Below are positions 63,825-64,000 of a DNA stretch of 64,000 bases, one piece after another. A program made the position numbers and the translations under genes. How positions within the stretch are numbered: the first letter of the stretch is position 1; every line of letters begins with the position of its first letter. This DNA is from Flavobacteriales bacterium (GTDB taxonomy: Bacteria > Bacteroidota > Bacteroidia > Flavobacteriales_E > Vicingaceae): the NCBI GenBank assembly GCA_018608405.1, contig JABAZP010000005.1, positions 124,001 through 188,000 on the forward strand. The letters run 5' to 3'. The notes under the pieces were generated by a model that did not search any database, was not told where the DNA came from, and saw only the letters and a program-made list of their open reading frames with translations.

Positions 63825-64000
63825 GTGAAAAAAATCGTGCGACGTATTTTAGTTGGATTGTTGAAGTTATTAGCAGTGCTCATGCCGTTATCTTTTGCCT
63901 GGGTTGTAGCTTATAAATTTATTGCCCCACCAATAACCGGTATGATGTTTTACAAGTGGTGGGAACAGGAAAATTATACCATTGACTATCGTTGGAAAGA
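63825..64000 (+). CDS. Monofunctional peptidoglycan transglycosylase, N-terminal part
   Basis: The gene starts at a GTG and runs off the right edge after 58 codons. A membrane helix (LLKLLAVLMPLSFAWVVAYKF) is followed by IAPPITGMMFYKWWEQ and the beginning of a domain (YTIDYRWK) that resembles the start of MtgA-type biosynthetic transglycosylases. These polymerise lipid II glycan strands. The GT51 catalytic motifs lie outside the window, so the call rests on the N-terminal pattern only. Confidence 0.6.
   Translation, partial: MKKIVRRILVGLLKLLAVLMPLSFAWVVAYKFIAPPITGMMFYKWWEQENYTIDYRWK

Overview
The window is AT-rich and carries hallmarks of a gliding or T9SS-bearing Bacteroidota, most likely class Flavobacteriia. 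These are the type IX secretion genes gldJ, a sprF/porP-like gene, porU and porV, several proteins ending in the T9SS sorting domain, DUF2795, a Bacteroidota-type long SecA, and many promoters with the -7 element TAnnTTTG. The mix of Na+/H+ antiporters (NhaD type and CPA1 type), a Na+/phosphate cotransporter and a K+ channel fits a saline habitat, but that is inference. The family or genus cannot be fixed from the window.

Layout. 0-2.8 kb: TolC and an efflux adaptor, reading out of the left edge. 2.9-7.4 kb: an acidic conserved protein, thymidine kinase, alanine racemase, a glycosyltransferase and an SDR. 7.4-10 kb: a PhoB-type regulator with a degenerate receiver, divergent from a Na/Pi cotransporter; the gap holds three TTAAC pairs with exact 11-bp spacing. 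10-17.8 kb: a lipoprotein, LuxE-like and TPR proteins, mutS, and a trmH / DUF3108 / MreB-like / DUF2461 run whose last two genes look damaged. 17.7-26.2 kb: secA, DUF2795, cobalamin adenosyltransferase, an ABC ATPase, a methyltransferase, YkvA and an M13 peptidase lipoprotein. 26.3-34.3 kb: one giant modular T9SS-exported protein of about 2655 residues. 34.5-38.5 kb: a CPA1 antiporter and a K+ channel with a regular 12-residue Phe repeat. 38.5-39.5 kb: two valine tRNAs with terminators. 39.5-49 kb: folC, tonB-like, exbD, exbB, nhaD, amino-acid dehydrogenase, anmK, acyl-CoA dehydrogenase and murF. 49-57 kb: the T9SS core gldJ, sprF-like, porU, porV. 57-60.7 kb: ispF, cdd, pdhA, pdhC. 60.8-63.2 kb: a decayed accessory patch with a headless sorting-domain ORF, a T9SS pseudogene and a cluster of REP-like repeats. 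63.2-64 kb: an azurin-like lipoprotein and the start of a peptidoglycan transglycosylase.

How it fits together. PorU and PorV are the surface sortase and its shuttle for T9SS cargo, and GldJ belongs to the gliding/T9SS apparatus. The giant protein and the 60.8-62.8 kb remnants are cargo-type proteins with the recognised C-terminal tail. ExbB/ExbD/TonB-like proteins energise outer-membrane transport. No CRISPR array, prophage, insertion sequence or classic defence island was seen. The most notable signals are the Pho-like repeat array with its pseudo-receiver regulator, the 12-residue-repeat channel, the palindrome over the giant gene's promoter, and the damaged genes beside secA and near 61 kb.
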